DNA from: an uncultured Campylobacter sp.
GTDB lineage: Bacteria > Campylobacterota > Campylobacteria > Campylobacterales > Campylobacteraceae
DNA: 40,032 nucleotides
NCBI RefSeq assembly: GCF_938030815.1
Contig: NZ_CALHII010000043.1
Location: forward strand, 1-40,032
Direction of reading: 5' to 3'
This document shows, piece by piece, positions 16,958 to 23,747 of the stretch. Within the stretch, counting starts at the first letter, position 1. Each line of letters begins with the position of its first letter. Made by a program: the position numbers and the translations under genes. A model generated the notes under the pieces. It did not search any database and was not told the origin of the DNA. It was given only the letters and a program-made list of their open reading frames with translations.

Positions 16958-17196
16958 ACATTTTCCTTGCCTACCGCAATACCGGTAGAGATTTCTCCAT
17001 GCAAGTTTTCTTTCGTAATCATATTCAAAAGCGCCATTAAATCCTGCTCTTTCGTTTTGACGGGTTCTATAATAGCTTTACCGCTCTCAACTTTAATATT
17101 TACATGATGCCCCGGTTTAATACCCAGCTCCTGCAAAATAGAGTTTGGCATCCTGAGACCTACGCTATTTCCCCATTTATTTAAGACTACTTGCAT
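16954..17196 (-). CDS. mazE: MazE-type antitoxin (AbrB/SpoVT fold)
   Basis: The N-terminal swapped-hairpin DNA-binding domain is clear: LNKWGNSVGLRMPNSILQEL (5-24), then GHHVNIKVESGKAIIEP. The C-terminal acidic, flexible tail should wrap around MazF and block its active site. At 80 residues the length is typical. It is the first gene of the mazEF operon. A perfect 17-bp palindrome 31 bp upstream of its ATG (17227-17243) is the likely site of autorepression by the MazEF complex. Confidence 0.9.
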   Translation of the reverse strand: MQVVLNKWGNSVGLRMPNSILQELGIKPGHHVNIKVESGKAIIEPVKTKEQDLMALLNMITKENLHGEISTGIAVGKENV

Positions 17197-17226
17197 TACT
17201 TATCCGAATACTTCAAAATTTTAGTA

Positions 17227-17243
17227 ATTATACATTGTATAAT
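17227..17243. promoter_or_regulatory. mazEF operator-promoter palindrome
   Basis: ATTATACA-T-TGTATAAT is a perfect palindrome upstream of mazE. On the minus strand its second half contains TATAAT, a good -10 element, so a bound repressor would block RNA polymerase directly. Confidence 0.6.
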
Positions 17244-17421
17244 CTTATAATAACTTTAAACATATAAAATGCGAAACAAAATAGATCAGACGGCTAAAGT
17301 TGAGAATTTCCTAAAAATTTTAAAATGAGGCTTTGCCCCAAAACCCCATCAGTAAAAAAGAATGGACTAGTAGAAAGAAATTTTACAAATTCCATAGGGA
17401 TTGTAAACCCAGCACTTAATT

Positions 17422-18177
17422 TTACTTCTTATCATTTGAGGCAAAACGCCAATCTATCACATACAAAATGTTATTATTTTTATTTTTAAATTCTATGTGA
17501 TTGGCACCTTCGTGGAGAGATGGGTCATAACCTATCTCTTTTCTTAGCTCCTCGTTGATTTCACAAACAAGCTCTTTTCTATTTTTTCTCGTTATTCGAG
17601 TTTTTAGAGTAATTATAGTTCCATATTCGCCCCCAACCCATATTTCCCATCCATCCACCGGGTCATATCCCACAGGCCTATAATTTGGGTCATCCGCGAT
17701 TAAACCAGGATTATGCTTGCTTGAAGTTATTTCGTAATCATTTATTTCATTCTTTAAATCTAATGCTTTTTCCTTAGATTTCAAAAAATTATCATACACA
17801 AAATCTACTATGGGCCCAAATTGCTCTTTTGTTAAATACTTATAATCATCAATACGCTCTTCTTCTCTTTTTTCGCGCTTTAAAGCATAAATTTTATCGA
17901 CAAGATGCTTATAGTTCTCATCGGTAGCTATTTCGCAAAAACGCCTAAAGATAGCATTTTTTGCCCTACGAATAATAGCCCAAAAAATACCAAAGGTTGG
18001 TAAACCAAGAACGACTATTACAGCTATACCAAGTATTACACCGTAGTCAGCATCGCCATAAATAATCATCACAAAAAAAGAATAAAATATCAAAGCAAGA
18101 AATAATAACATAAGGTAGTATATTCCTCTCTTAATATCCTTGTCTATTTTCATTCCTAATCGTATTGTTTTAAACAT
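17422..18177 (-). CDS. Membrane protein of unknown function in a ParB-fold cassette
   Basis: This 251-residue protein has two membrane helices near the N-terminus (about 18-42 and 47-72), a basic and acidic helical stretch (YALKREKREEERIDDYKYL, about 93-111), and a soluble C-terminal domain rich in tryptophan and glycine (GYDPVDGWEIWVGGEYGTII, near 174-193). I do not recognise the family. It is the last gene of a set of two or three overlapping minus-strand genes (18783 to 17422), placed among toxin-antitoxin modules. The arrangement would fit a membrane effector with a soluble partner, but no function is shown. Confidence 0.6.
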   Translation of the reverse strand: MFKTIRLGMKIDKDIKRGIYYLMLLFLALIFYSFFVMIIYGDADYGVILGIAVIVVLGLPTFGIFWAIIRRAKNAIFRRFCEIATDENYKHLVDKIYALKREKREEERIDDYKYLTKEQFGPIVDFVYDNFLKSKEKALDLKNEINDYEITSSKHNPGLIADDPNYRPVGYDPVDGWEIWVGGEYGTIITLKTRITRKNRKELVCEINEELRKEIGYDPSLHEGANHIEFKNKNNNILYVIDWRFASNDKK

Positions 18178-18269
18178 TTTCTATCCTTTCTAATATCATA
18201 TTTTAGCACTTCTACCGAAGCTCTATATATTTTTATTTCTTTCTCAATGTCTTTAAGAATTTTAACCAT
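18156..18269 (-). CDS. Possible 37-residue protein bridging two genes
   Basis: ATG at 18269 overlaps the stop of the ParB-fold gene, and the TAG at 18156-18158 lies inside the start of the membrane-protein gene. The peptide (MVKILKDIEKEIKIYRASVE...) is basic and helical. Overlap at both ends fits translational coupling, but the frame is short and could be chance. Confidence 0.3.
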   Translation of the reverse strand: MVKILKDIEKEIKIYRASVEVLKYDIRKDRKCLKQYD

Positions 18270-18783
18270 TACTCATTGCCCTTTCAAAATCTTTAAGTCG
18301 CCTAGCACGCATTTCTTCACATTTATCATCTCCCTCATAGGATGATAAATCCACTATAAATACTACTGGCACATAAATTTTACTAGGTATTTTTCCGCAT
18401 TTTGCTAATAATTTCGCCAATACCGTTCTGTGGTGTCCATTTACAATATAGCCCTTTCCATTATATATAATCAGCTCCCAGGCATAATTTTTACTAGGGT
18501 CTTTTTTGTCGTATAATTCTTTTAAAAAATTCTCGTCATCTACGTCGTGTTCTTTAAACTCACAACTTCTTTTTAAATGTTCGCATACTTTTCTAAAATC
18601 AATATTTTGATAATCGGAATGATAAGTCCCAATAATATCATCAACATCAATAAGATAGTTTTTTACTCTTTTGGTGGGAATTTGTAACCTATCCTCTATT
18701 TCTTTGGGCGGAGATTGAAATTTTTCATCTAAAAAACTATAATTTTTCGCCGTTTCTACTTCCATAACATCCAATAATGTCAT
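18262..18783 (-). CDS. ParB/sulfiredoxin-fold protein with GHHR motif
   Basis: The central motif GYIVNGHHRTVLAKLLAKCG (about residues 131-150) is the GxxR-type nucleotide-binding loop of the ParB/Srx superfamily. It is preceded by a strand and followed by the VPVVFIVDL strand. The DNA-binding helix-turn-helix of true ParB proteins is not evident, and no parA lies next to it (parA is at 27498). A partition role is therefore unlikely. Stand-alone members of this fold include nucleases, kinases and CTPases. It is encoded just upstream of a membrane protein on the same strand and may act with it. A clear ribosome-binding site (AAGGAG) precedes the ATG. Confidence 0.6.
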   Translation of the reverse strand: MTLLDVMEVETAKNYSFLDEKFQSPPKEIEDRLQIPTKRVKNYLIDVDDIIGTYHSDYQNIDFRKVCEHLKRSCEFKEHDVDDENFLKELYDKKDPSKNYAWELIIYNGKGYIVNGHHRTVLAKLLAKCGKIPSKIYVPVVFIVDLSSYEGDDKCEEMRARRLKDFERAMSNG

Positions 18784-18816
18784 ATTTTACTCCTTCTTAA
18801 ATATTTAAATATGGTA

Positions 18817-19131
18817 TTACTTTGCTTTTTCTATAATGGATATAACTTCTCCATCAGTAGGATAAATACCTACAACATAACATCCATTTTTCTTAACAAC
18901 CACACAATCTCCGTCTTCAACTACCATATTGGACGAGGCTTTGACGAAATACTTTTCAAGCGTAGCACGATCACAGCTTCTTAGAAACCGCGCCAAATTT
19001 CGGCGATAGCTTCCATCTTTTGATGAATTCTAACTAAGCAGAGTATTGTAAGGAATACCCGTAATTTGCGATACCTCTTTAAGTGTTATATCTTTCTTTT
19101 TTTTGATAGGAGCATCATATACATCATTTAC
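18817..19131 (-). pseudogene. Small helix-turn-helix gene broken by an in-frame TAG
   Basis: The frame reads KKKDITLKEVSQITGIPYNT then LLS, a stop, and NSSKDGSYRRNLARFLRS, ending in VVVKKNGCYVVGIYP and SIIEKAK. The stop (19030-19032) falls where a Trp codon is expected (LLSW...), so a TGG-to-TAG change is likely. No ATG is visible at the 5' end in this frame. The N-terminal part is helix-turn-helix-like. The rest of 18784-19315 contains only the hicA promoter. Confidence 0.5.
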
Positions 19132-19219
19132 TTAAATATTTATTAAAAAACATAAAGTAGACAGGAAACAAGGTGAAATATGTATTATTTACATAATTTA
19201 AATATCATTATCGAATTTA

Positions 19220-19287
19220 TAAGATTTTAGAACTCAAGCTATATAATTCATATATTAAGTATATACTAAACATATATATAGTATAAT
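19220..19287 (+). promoter_or_regulatory. hicAB promoter and operator region
   Basis: A -10 element TATAAT lies at 19282-19287, 28 bp before the hicA start. The palindrome AGTATATACT (19258-19267) just upstream is a likely operator for the HicB DNA-binding domain. A related copy of the whole segment is at 16548-16610. Confidence 0.5.
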
Positions 19288-19315
19288 TATCAAAGATTAA
19301 AAAGGAAGGCTAGAA

Positions 19316-19552
19316 ATTTCAAGCATAGAGAAATTAATTAATAAGTTAAAAACGAGTCCTCAAAATGCAAGTTTTGATGATTTGGACAAAATTCTAACCT
19401 ATTTTGGATATGAGCGCAGAAACAGCGGCGGTTCGCATTTTGTTTATCGTATGAAAGGCGCACCGACGCAAACGCTTCCGCGCCAAAAACCGATGAAAAT
19501 TTGCTATGTTAAAGACACACTCAAAATTTACGAAGAGTTGAAAGGAAAATAA
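19316..19552 (+). CDS. hicA: HicA-type mRNA interferase toxin with ATT in place of the start codon
   Basis: HicA toxins are small double-stranded-RNA-binding-fold RNases. The protein reads SSIEKLINKLKTSP, FDDLDKILTYFGYE, then NSGGSHFVYRMKG with the catalytic histidine in GGSHF, and ends KDTLKIYEELKGK. Length is 78 residues. The AAGGAAGG ribosome-binding site sits 6 bases before ATT (19316-19318), exactly where ATG is expected before SSIEKL. There is no ATG, GTG or TTG in frame nearby; the next ATG is deep inside the gene. Either translation starts weakly at ATT or the toxin has lost its start. hicB follows after 1 bp. Confidence 0.7.
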   Translation: MSSIEKLINKLKTSPQNASFDDLDKILTYFGYERRNSGGSHFVYRMKGAPTQTLPRQKPMKICYVKDTLKIYEELKGK

Positions 19553-19553
19553 A

Positions 19554-19928
19554 ATGAAAAAAGATTTAAATTATTATCTGAATTTGCCATACGAGGCAAT
19601 TGTTGTGCGGGATAGGAATTTCGACGACACATATTACTACTACGCATACTACAAAGAGTATAAATTTATTAAAGGCACTGGTGAAAATGAAGCGGAAGCT
19701 ATCGCGGATCTAAAAGAAGCTTTTGAGTGTGCTTTAGTTGAGATGCTAAAGGACGGCGAGAAAATCAAGGAGCCGCATTCATCAATCGAAGATAAGACTA
19801 AAAACTATGCGATTACAATGAAAGAAAATATTATGCACGAAATAGACGATGCTGCAAAACAACTTGGAATTTCCCGTTCAGCATTTTTGACTATCTCTGC
19901 GAAAAACTATATACAAAATTTACTATAA
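19554..19928 (+). CDS. hicB: HicB-type antitoxin with C-terminal RHH domain
   Basis: HicB antitoxins have a partial RNase H-like N-terminal domain that binds HicA and a C-terminal DNA-binding domain. Here the N-terminal part is LNYYLNLPYEAIVV then GTGENEAEAIADLKEAFECA (about 42-61). The C-terminal part, KNYAITMKENIMHEIDDAAK then LGISRSAFLTISAKNYI, is a ribbon-helix-helix domain. The length of 124 residues is typical. The toxin-first order and near-zero gap are usual for hicAB. The antitoxin looks intact even though hicA has an odd start. Confidence 0.85.
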   Translation: MKKDLNYYLNLPYEAIVVRDRNFDDTYYYYAYYKEYKFIKGTGENEAEAIADLKEAFECALVEMLKDGEKIKEPHSSIEDKTKNYAITMKENIMHEIDDAAKQLGISRSAFLTISAKNYIQNLL

Positions 19929-19956
19929 GCCTTAATATAGTTTATTTTGTAGTTTT

Positions 19957-20247
19957 TTAAAGATTTTCATAGACATCTTTTCTATGCCCTATCCTGATAA
20001 CGAGTATTTTTAACTGCTCGTTTTCCTTGCAATAGATGACCCTGAATACTCTAAACCTAAGCCGGTATAAGTTTCTTTTGGACTTTAGCTTTTTAATCTT
20101 ACCGCTAGCCATGAGCGATTTTTCATACTCCGGTGAAAAACGATCTGCGAATTCTTGTATTGAACTTAATATCATCTTTGCATCAACTTTATCTAAGCGG
20201 GCAAGCTCTTTTAAAACCTGTTCGTTGTATTCAGTCCGCCATCTCAT
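19957..20247 (-). CDS. relE: RelE/ParE-family toxin
   Basis: This 96-residue protein has the RelE fold signature: MRWRTEYNEQVLKELARLDK at the N-terminus, SGKIKKLKSKRNLYRLRFRV (about 48-67) as the core strands, and VIRIGHRKDVYENL at the end. RelE toxins cleave mRNA on the ribosome; ParE relatives poison gyrase. The GHRKDVY tail is more like RelE/StbE. Its start overlaps the end of the upstream RHH antitoxin by 17 bp on the same strand, so the two are coupled. A decayed relative lies at 16403-16522. Confidence 0.85.
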   Translation of the reverse strand: MRWRTEYNEQVLKELARLDKVDAKMILSSIQEFADRFSPEYEKSLMASGKIKKLKSKRNLYRLRFRVFRVIYCKENEQLKILVIRIGHRKDVYENL

Positions 20248-20494
20248 CTACCAGCCTCTCCATCTCTTCAGCAGAGATAAATTTAGACCCGTCATTCAAC
20301 CTTTTTTCTGCTAAGCACAAGTCAATATAATCAAGATAATATTCCAAAGCATCGGCAATAATGCCGCTTCTACTTTTCCCAAGTTCTTGTGAAATATCAT
20401 CCACCTCTTCCTTTAGATAAGTATTTAGCGTAATACTTATCTTTACAGCATTTGTTGCCGTATTTGTCATCGATTTGCTTTTGTCCATTGTCAT
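20231..20494 (-). CDS. Ribbon-helix-helix antitoxin for the RelE toxin
   Basis: The N-terminal half, KISITLNTYLKEEVDDISQE then LGKSRSGIIADALEYYLDY (about 18-56), is a CopG/RHH DNA-binding domain. The acidic C-terminal part (SAEEMERLVDEMAD) should bind the toxin. At 87 residues this is a normal size. Several ATGs occur at the N-terminus (20494, 20488, 20470), and the first follows a GGAAGAGGACG ribosome-binding site. The pair is autoregulated in most homologues, fitting the inverted repeat and promoter at 20518-20556. Confidence 0.8.
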   Translation of the reverse strand: MTMDKSKSMTNTATNAVKISITLNTYLKEEVDDISQELGKSRSGIIADALEYYLDYIDLCLAEKRLNDGSKFISAEEMERLVDEMAD

Positions 20495-20517
20495 TGCGTT
20501 CGTCCTCTTCCTTAAAA

Positions 20518-20556
20518 ATTAGTATATAATAAAGTAGGATAAAAGTCAATACTAAT
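20518..20556 (-). promoter_or_regulatory. Promoter and inverted-repeat operator of the relE operon
   Basis: On the minus strand TTGACT and TATACT are separated by 17 bases. The repeats ATTAGTAT (20518-20525) and ATACTAAT (20549-20556) are exact complements and straddle these elements, as expected for an RHH repressor site. Confidence 0.6.
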
Positions 20557-20614
20557 TGGAATACTTTTATCTATATTACTTTATATTTTTGATTTTTGCT
20601 GCTCGCTTGGTAAT

Positions 20615-20669
20615 TTAAGAATTCACTAGAATTTAGCAAAATTTTAGCGAATTCTTAAGTAAATTTAGC
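20615..20669. repeat. 10-bp inverted repeat enclosing short direct repeats, no gene
   Basis: TTAAGAATTC (20615-20624) and GAATTCTTAA (20649-20658) are exact complements. Within and after them (A/T)ATTTAGC or ATTTTAGC occurs three times (20630, 20641, 20662). No reading frame of note lies in 20557-20775. It could be a transposon end, an operator or a replication-related site. Confidence 0.4.
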
Positions 20670-20775
20670 TACTTTAAGCTTTGAAAACTTAAATTTGATA
20701 GAATGCTTTTTATGAAAAGCCCAAAAATAGATATCTTTTATCTTTAGTTATTGAAAAGTATCATTTTCGTGTTTT

Positions 20776-20949
20776 TTAATCAATTTTTTTAATTTTTTGA
20801 GAAAGCTCTATTTCTATTACTTGACAAAATTGATTTGTCGGCATAACTTTTATATATGATTCCTCTGATAGGTAGATCCTGGTTATTAAAATATTTCCTT
20901 CTTCTTTTTTGAGGGTATAAATATTTTTATCACAAACACACGTTCTCAT
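20776..20949 (-). CDS. 57-residue open frame fused to the transposase relic, probably a gene remnant
   Basis: The frame MRTCVCDKNIYTLKKEEGNI continues with LITRIYLSEESYIKV and ends QKIKKID. It begins inside the IS1595-type relic and runs out of it, and the strand-like ILITRIYLSEESYIKV segment looks like the end of a real protein. Most likely this is the 3' part of a gene whose start was replaced by the insertion element. I do not recognise the family. Confidence 0.3.
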   Translation of the reverse strand: MRTCVCDKNIYTLKKEEGNILITRIYLSEESYIKVMPTNQFCQVIEIELSQKIKKID

Positions 20950-21558
20950 CGGTATGCACTTCGCTGCCTCTTGAGATAAATTTACTAGCTATACACGACT
21001 TAGTTCTATTGGATTTTCGCTTCTTAAAATAAAAGTTCTCGTGCGATTTGCTCCGATACCGAATTCGTTTCTTTGCCTAAGCGATATAACTACTCTTTTA
21101 TTAGGCTTGTATGCCTTTCTACGATCTATTCTTTTTTCTAACCTATTTCTAGGGCGGATATAGCCGTTAACATATACGCCGTCTATTTCAACTACGCCTT
21201 GAAACGGTTTTGAACTATCATAGTCCATTAAGCTTTCGCGAATTTTATGAAGTAATACCCATGCGGTTTTGTATTGAACGTTTAAGTCGCGAGAGAGTTG
21301 TAGTGCTGAAATTCCCTTAGCGGCATTAACGAATATCGCAATGGCGGCAAGTATAGTCTGAAGCGGCAACTTATGTCCGTGAAAGATCGTGCCGTTAGTA
21401 ACGCTAAAGAAACTTGCGCACTCCTTACATTTAAACTGTTTGCGAGAGGTTATGAAGTAAATTTTGCCGCTACTGCCGCAGCAAGAACACACGGGCTTAC
21501 CATTGGTTTCAAACCAATGAACTTGCCTAAAAGTTGCGATAGCTTGAAAATCATTCAT
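20930..21558 (-). mobile_element. IS1595-family transposase, frameshifted and truncated
   Basis: The N-terminal zinc ribbon (CSCCGSSG...CKEC) and the first DDE-type segment VVEIDGVYVNGYIRP identify an IS1595/ISXO2-type transposase. The main frame stops after ELSRV at 20989. Shifting one base continues as IASKFISRGSEVHTDENVC, which is typical of the family (second acidic residue region), and then stops at 20930. One base has thus been gained or lost near 20993, and the C-terminal third is missing. Full-length relatives are about 300 residues. No terminal inverted repeats could be identified. The element is dead and lies directly upstream of the second restriction-modification locus. Confidence 0.75.
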
Positions 21559-21783
21559 CTTTACAATTTTAATAAGAGATAGAGAGATAGATTGCGAGCT
21601 TCGGCCGATAGTAGAAAGTGTTGCGCCGTATCTATTTCCTATATTTTTATAGTCATATCATACATATATATCAAACTTATCTTAATTTTACTACATAATA
21701 ATGTAATAAATTTCTAATTATATATATTTTTTAAGAAACATTAGCTATACTTATGCTATAGAATAAATTTTGAAGGCATAGAA

Positions 21784-22026
21784 ATGAAGTTGGCTCATGT
21801 TTTATATAAAATCCACAAGCTCATAGAAGCCAGAGAGCTGCAATCTATTACGCAAAAGGAAATGGCAAGACGTTTAAGCGTTTCTGAACGCACTTACATA
21901 GAATGGCTTAGAGAGACCAACGAACCCATAGCAATGAAAGCCATACTTGATATGCTTGCATTATTAAAAGATGATGATATAATTCAAGTCGTCCGTTCAT
22001 GGGAATTTAATAAGGATAAAAATTAA
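21784..22026 (+). CDS. Small helix-turn-helix protein, possible controller of the restriction system
   Basis: This 80-residue protein has an XRE-like helix-turn-helix: SITQKEMARRLSVSERTYIE then WLRETNEPIAMKAILDMLAL. It lies 9 bp upstream of the first methyltransferase on the same strand. Restriction systems often carry such a controller to delay nuclease expression. The short repeat GCTATA (21741 and 21755 region) just upstream could be a binding site. No classical controller box is visible, so the role is inferred from position. Confidence 0.6.
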   Translation: MKLAHVLYKIHKLIEARELQSITQKEMARRLSVSERTYIEWLRETNEPIAMKAILDMLALLKDDDIIQVVRSWEFNKDKN

Positions 22027-22035
22027 GTAGACACA

Positions 22036-22866
22036 ATGAATCAAATTTTTTATAAAAGTTCAAATTCTATGGATGAAGTAGATAGTAATAGCGTCAAGCT
22101 TGTTGTTACTTCACCTCCATATTTCAATATTAAAGATTACAGCAGTAATGGCACGCAAGATAGACAACATTCAGAAATTAACAAATATGATATTGGAAAC
22201 ATTACTTCTTACGACGACTATATAGATGCGATGTTGAACACTTGGAGAGAATGCGAAAGAGTGTTAGAGCCAAATGGAAAGCTATGTATAAACGTTCCCT
22301 TAATGCCTATGCTAAAGAAGGAATTGAACACTCATTACAATAGGCATATATTTGATTTACATAGTGACATACAAAATTCTATTCTAAAGAATACCAATTT
22401 ATTCCTTATGGATTTGTATATTTGGAATAGAACAAATACTACAAAAAAACTTATGTTCGGATCATACCCGTATCCAACTAATTTTTATGCTCAAAACACT
22501 AGCGAATTTATTGTTGTCTTTGTTAAAGATGGAAAACCTAAGAGAGTTTCGAAAGAGATAAAAGAACAATCAAAACTAACGCAAGATGAGTGGACCGGTT
22601 TTACAAAGCAAATATGGGACATCCCTATACCCAATAAAAAAGATATCGCATTTGGCGAACATTCTGCGATAATGCCCGAGACTATTCCATATAGATTAAT
22701 TAAGTTATTTTCCTTTGTAAACGATATTGTTTTAGATCCATTTGCAGGTAGTGGAACAACACTTAAAGTAGCAAAAGCTTTAAACAGGCAATATGTTGGC
22801 TACGAAATCTACAAACATTACGAGAAACTTATAAATGCTAAATTACAATCAAATATATTCGCTTGA
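22036..22866 (+). CDS. DNA methyltransferase of the second restriction system (motif TSPPY)
   Basis: This is a class beta amino-methyltransferase. The catalytic motif IV TSPPYF (25-30) is near the N-terminus and the S-adenosylmethionine motif DPFAGSGTTLKVAKALNRQY is near residue 237, the beta order. The TSPPY form is often found in N4-cytosine enzymes, but adenine specificity cannot be excluded. Length is 276 residues. The next methyltransferase overlaps its 3' end by 32 bp, so the two are translated together. Two methyltransferases in one locus usually mean a non-palindromic site, one enzyme per strand. Confidence 0.8.
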   Translation: MNQIFYKSSNSMDEVDSNSVKLVVTSPPYFNIKDYSSNGTQDRQHSEINKYDIGNITSYDDYIDAMLNTWRECERVLEPNGKLCINVPLMPMLKKELNTHYNRHIFDLHSDIQNSILKNTNLFLMDLYIWNRTNTTKKLMFGSYPYPTNFYAQNTSEFIVVFVKDGKPKRVSKEIKEQSKLTQDEWTGFTKQIWDIPIPNKKDIAFGEHSAIMPETIPYRLIKLFSFVNDIVLDPFAGSGTTLKVAKALNRQYVGYEIYKHYEKLINAKLQSNIFA

Positions 22867-23566
22867 TGTTTTTGATTTTTTAAATGTTTTGCCGGATAAT
22901 AGTGTCGACCTAGCCATTATTGATCCTCCGTATAATTTAAAAGTGGCTGATTGGGATACTTTTAAAAATCAAGACGAGTTTTTAAATTTTTCATATAGAT
23001 GGATAGATTGTGTTTTACCCAAACTAAAGACAACCTCCAGCCTTTATATATTTAACACTCCGTATAATTGTGCACTATTCCTCAATTATTTGCAAGATAA
23101 AGTCAATTTTAGAAATTGGATTACTTGGTATAAGAAAGATGGCTTTTCAAATTCAAAAAGAAAATACAATACGGTTAGTGAAACAATACTATTCTTTACA
23201 ATAAGCAATAGTTATACTTTTAATGCCGATAATATAAGAATACCTTATGGAAGCACAGCTCGTATAGAGCATGCAAAGACTAAAGGTATCTTAAAAAATG
23301 GCAAAAGATGGTTCCCTAACCCAAACGGAAAACTATGCACTGATATATGGGAAATAGTATCGCAAAGGCATAAAGAAAAAATAAATGGGAAAGTAGTTAA
23401 GCCTACCCATCCCACAATAAAGCCCTATGAACTCATAGAAAGAATAGTTAAAGCAAGTAGTAATGAGGGCGATACTGTATTAGACCTTTTTGCCGGGAGC
23501 GGTATGGGATTAAAAGTTTGTTCTGATCTGCAAAGACTTTATCTCGGAACAGATTTAAATTATTAA
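22835..23566 (+). CDS. Second DNA adenine methyltransferase of the locus (motif DPPY)
   Basis: Catalytic motif DPPYNLK (30-36) is followed by WDTFKNQDEFLNF and, late in the protein, the cofactor motif DLFAGSGMGLKVCSDLQRLY (about 219-238). This is the class beta order with the DPPY form typical of N6-adenine enzymes. TKGILKNGKRWFPNPNGK and KPYELIERIVKASSNEGD match the MboII/HpyII-like group of type II enzymes. Length is 243 residues. It overlaps the first methyltransferase and probably modifies the opposite strand of the same asymmetric sequence. Confidence 0.8.
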   Translation: MLNYNQIYSLDVFDFLNVLPDNSVDLAIIDPPYNLKVADWDTFKNQDEFLNFSYRWIDCVLPKLKTTSSLYIFNTPYNCALFLNYLQDKVNFRNWITWYKKDGFSNSKRKYNTVSETILFFTISNSYTFNADNIRIPYGSTARIEHAKTKGILKNGKRWFPNPNGKLCTDIWEIVSQRHKEKINGKVVKPTHPTIKPYELIERIVKASSNEGDTVLDLFAGSGMGLKVCSDLQRLYLGTDLNY

Positions 23567-23747
23567 AAATATTGCTTTTTTAAATCGTCATAGGTCAAAA
23601 GTTGAGATACATTGTAGCAATATGTTGGATTTGGCAATTGTAAATTTAGAGTTAGCATATTTTTGCTAAAAAACTAGCTGTTGTAAAATATTCTAATTCT
23701 ATTGGTATTCTGTAAAAATCTGATATACTAACCATTTGGTTTCCTTT

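Noticed and set aside
18262..18783. ParB partner for the ParA at 27498
   Set aside because: It is 9 kb away, lacks a helix-turn-helix, and the tandem RHH protein next to parA fits better.
8522..20842. Shared ATTTGTCGGCATA at about 8523 and 20830 as a dif or attachment site
   Set aside because: A single 13-14 base match is within what chance gives over 40 kb; no integrase or flanking symmetry is present.
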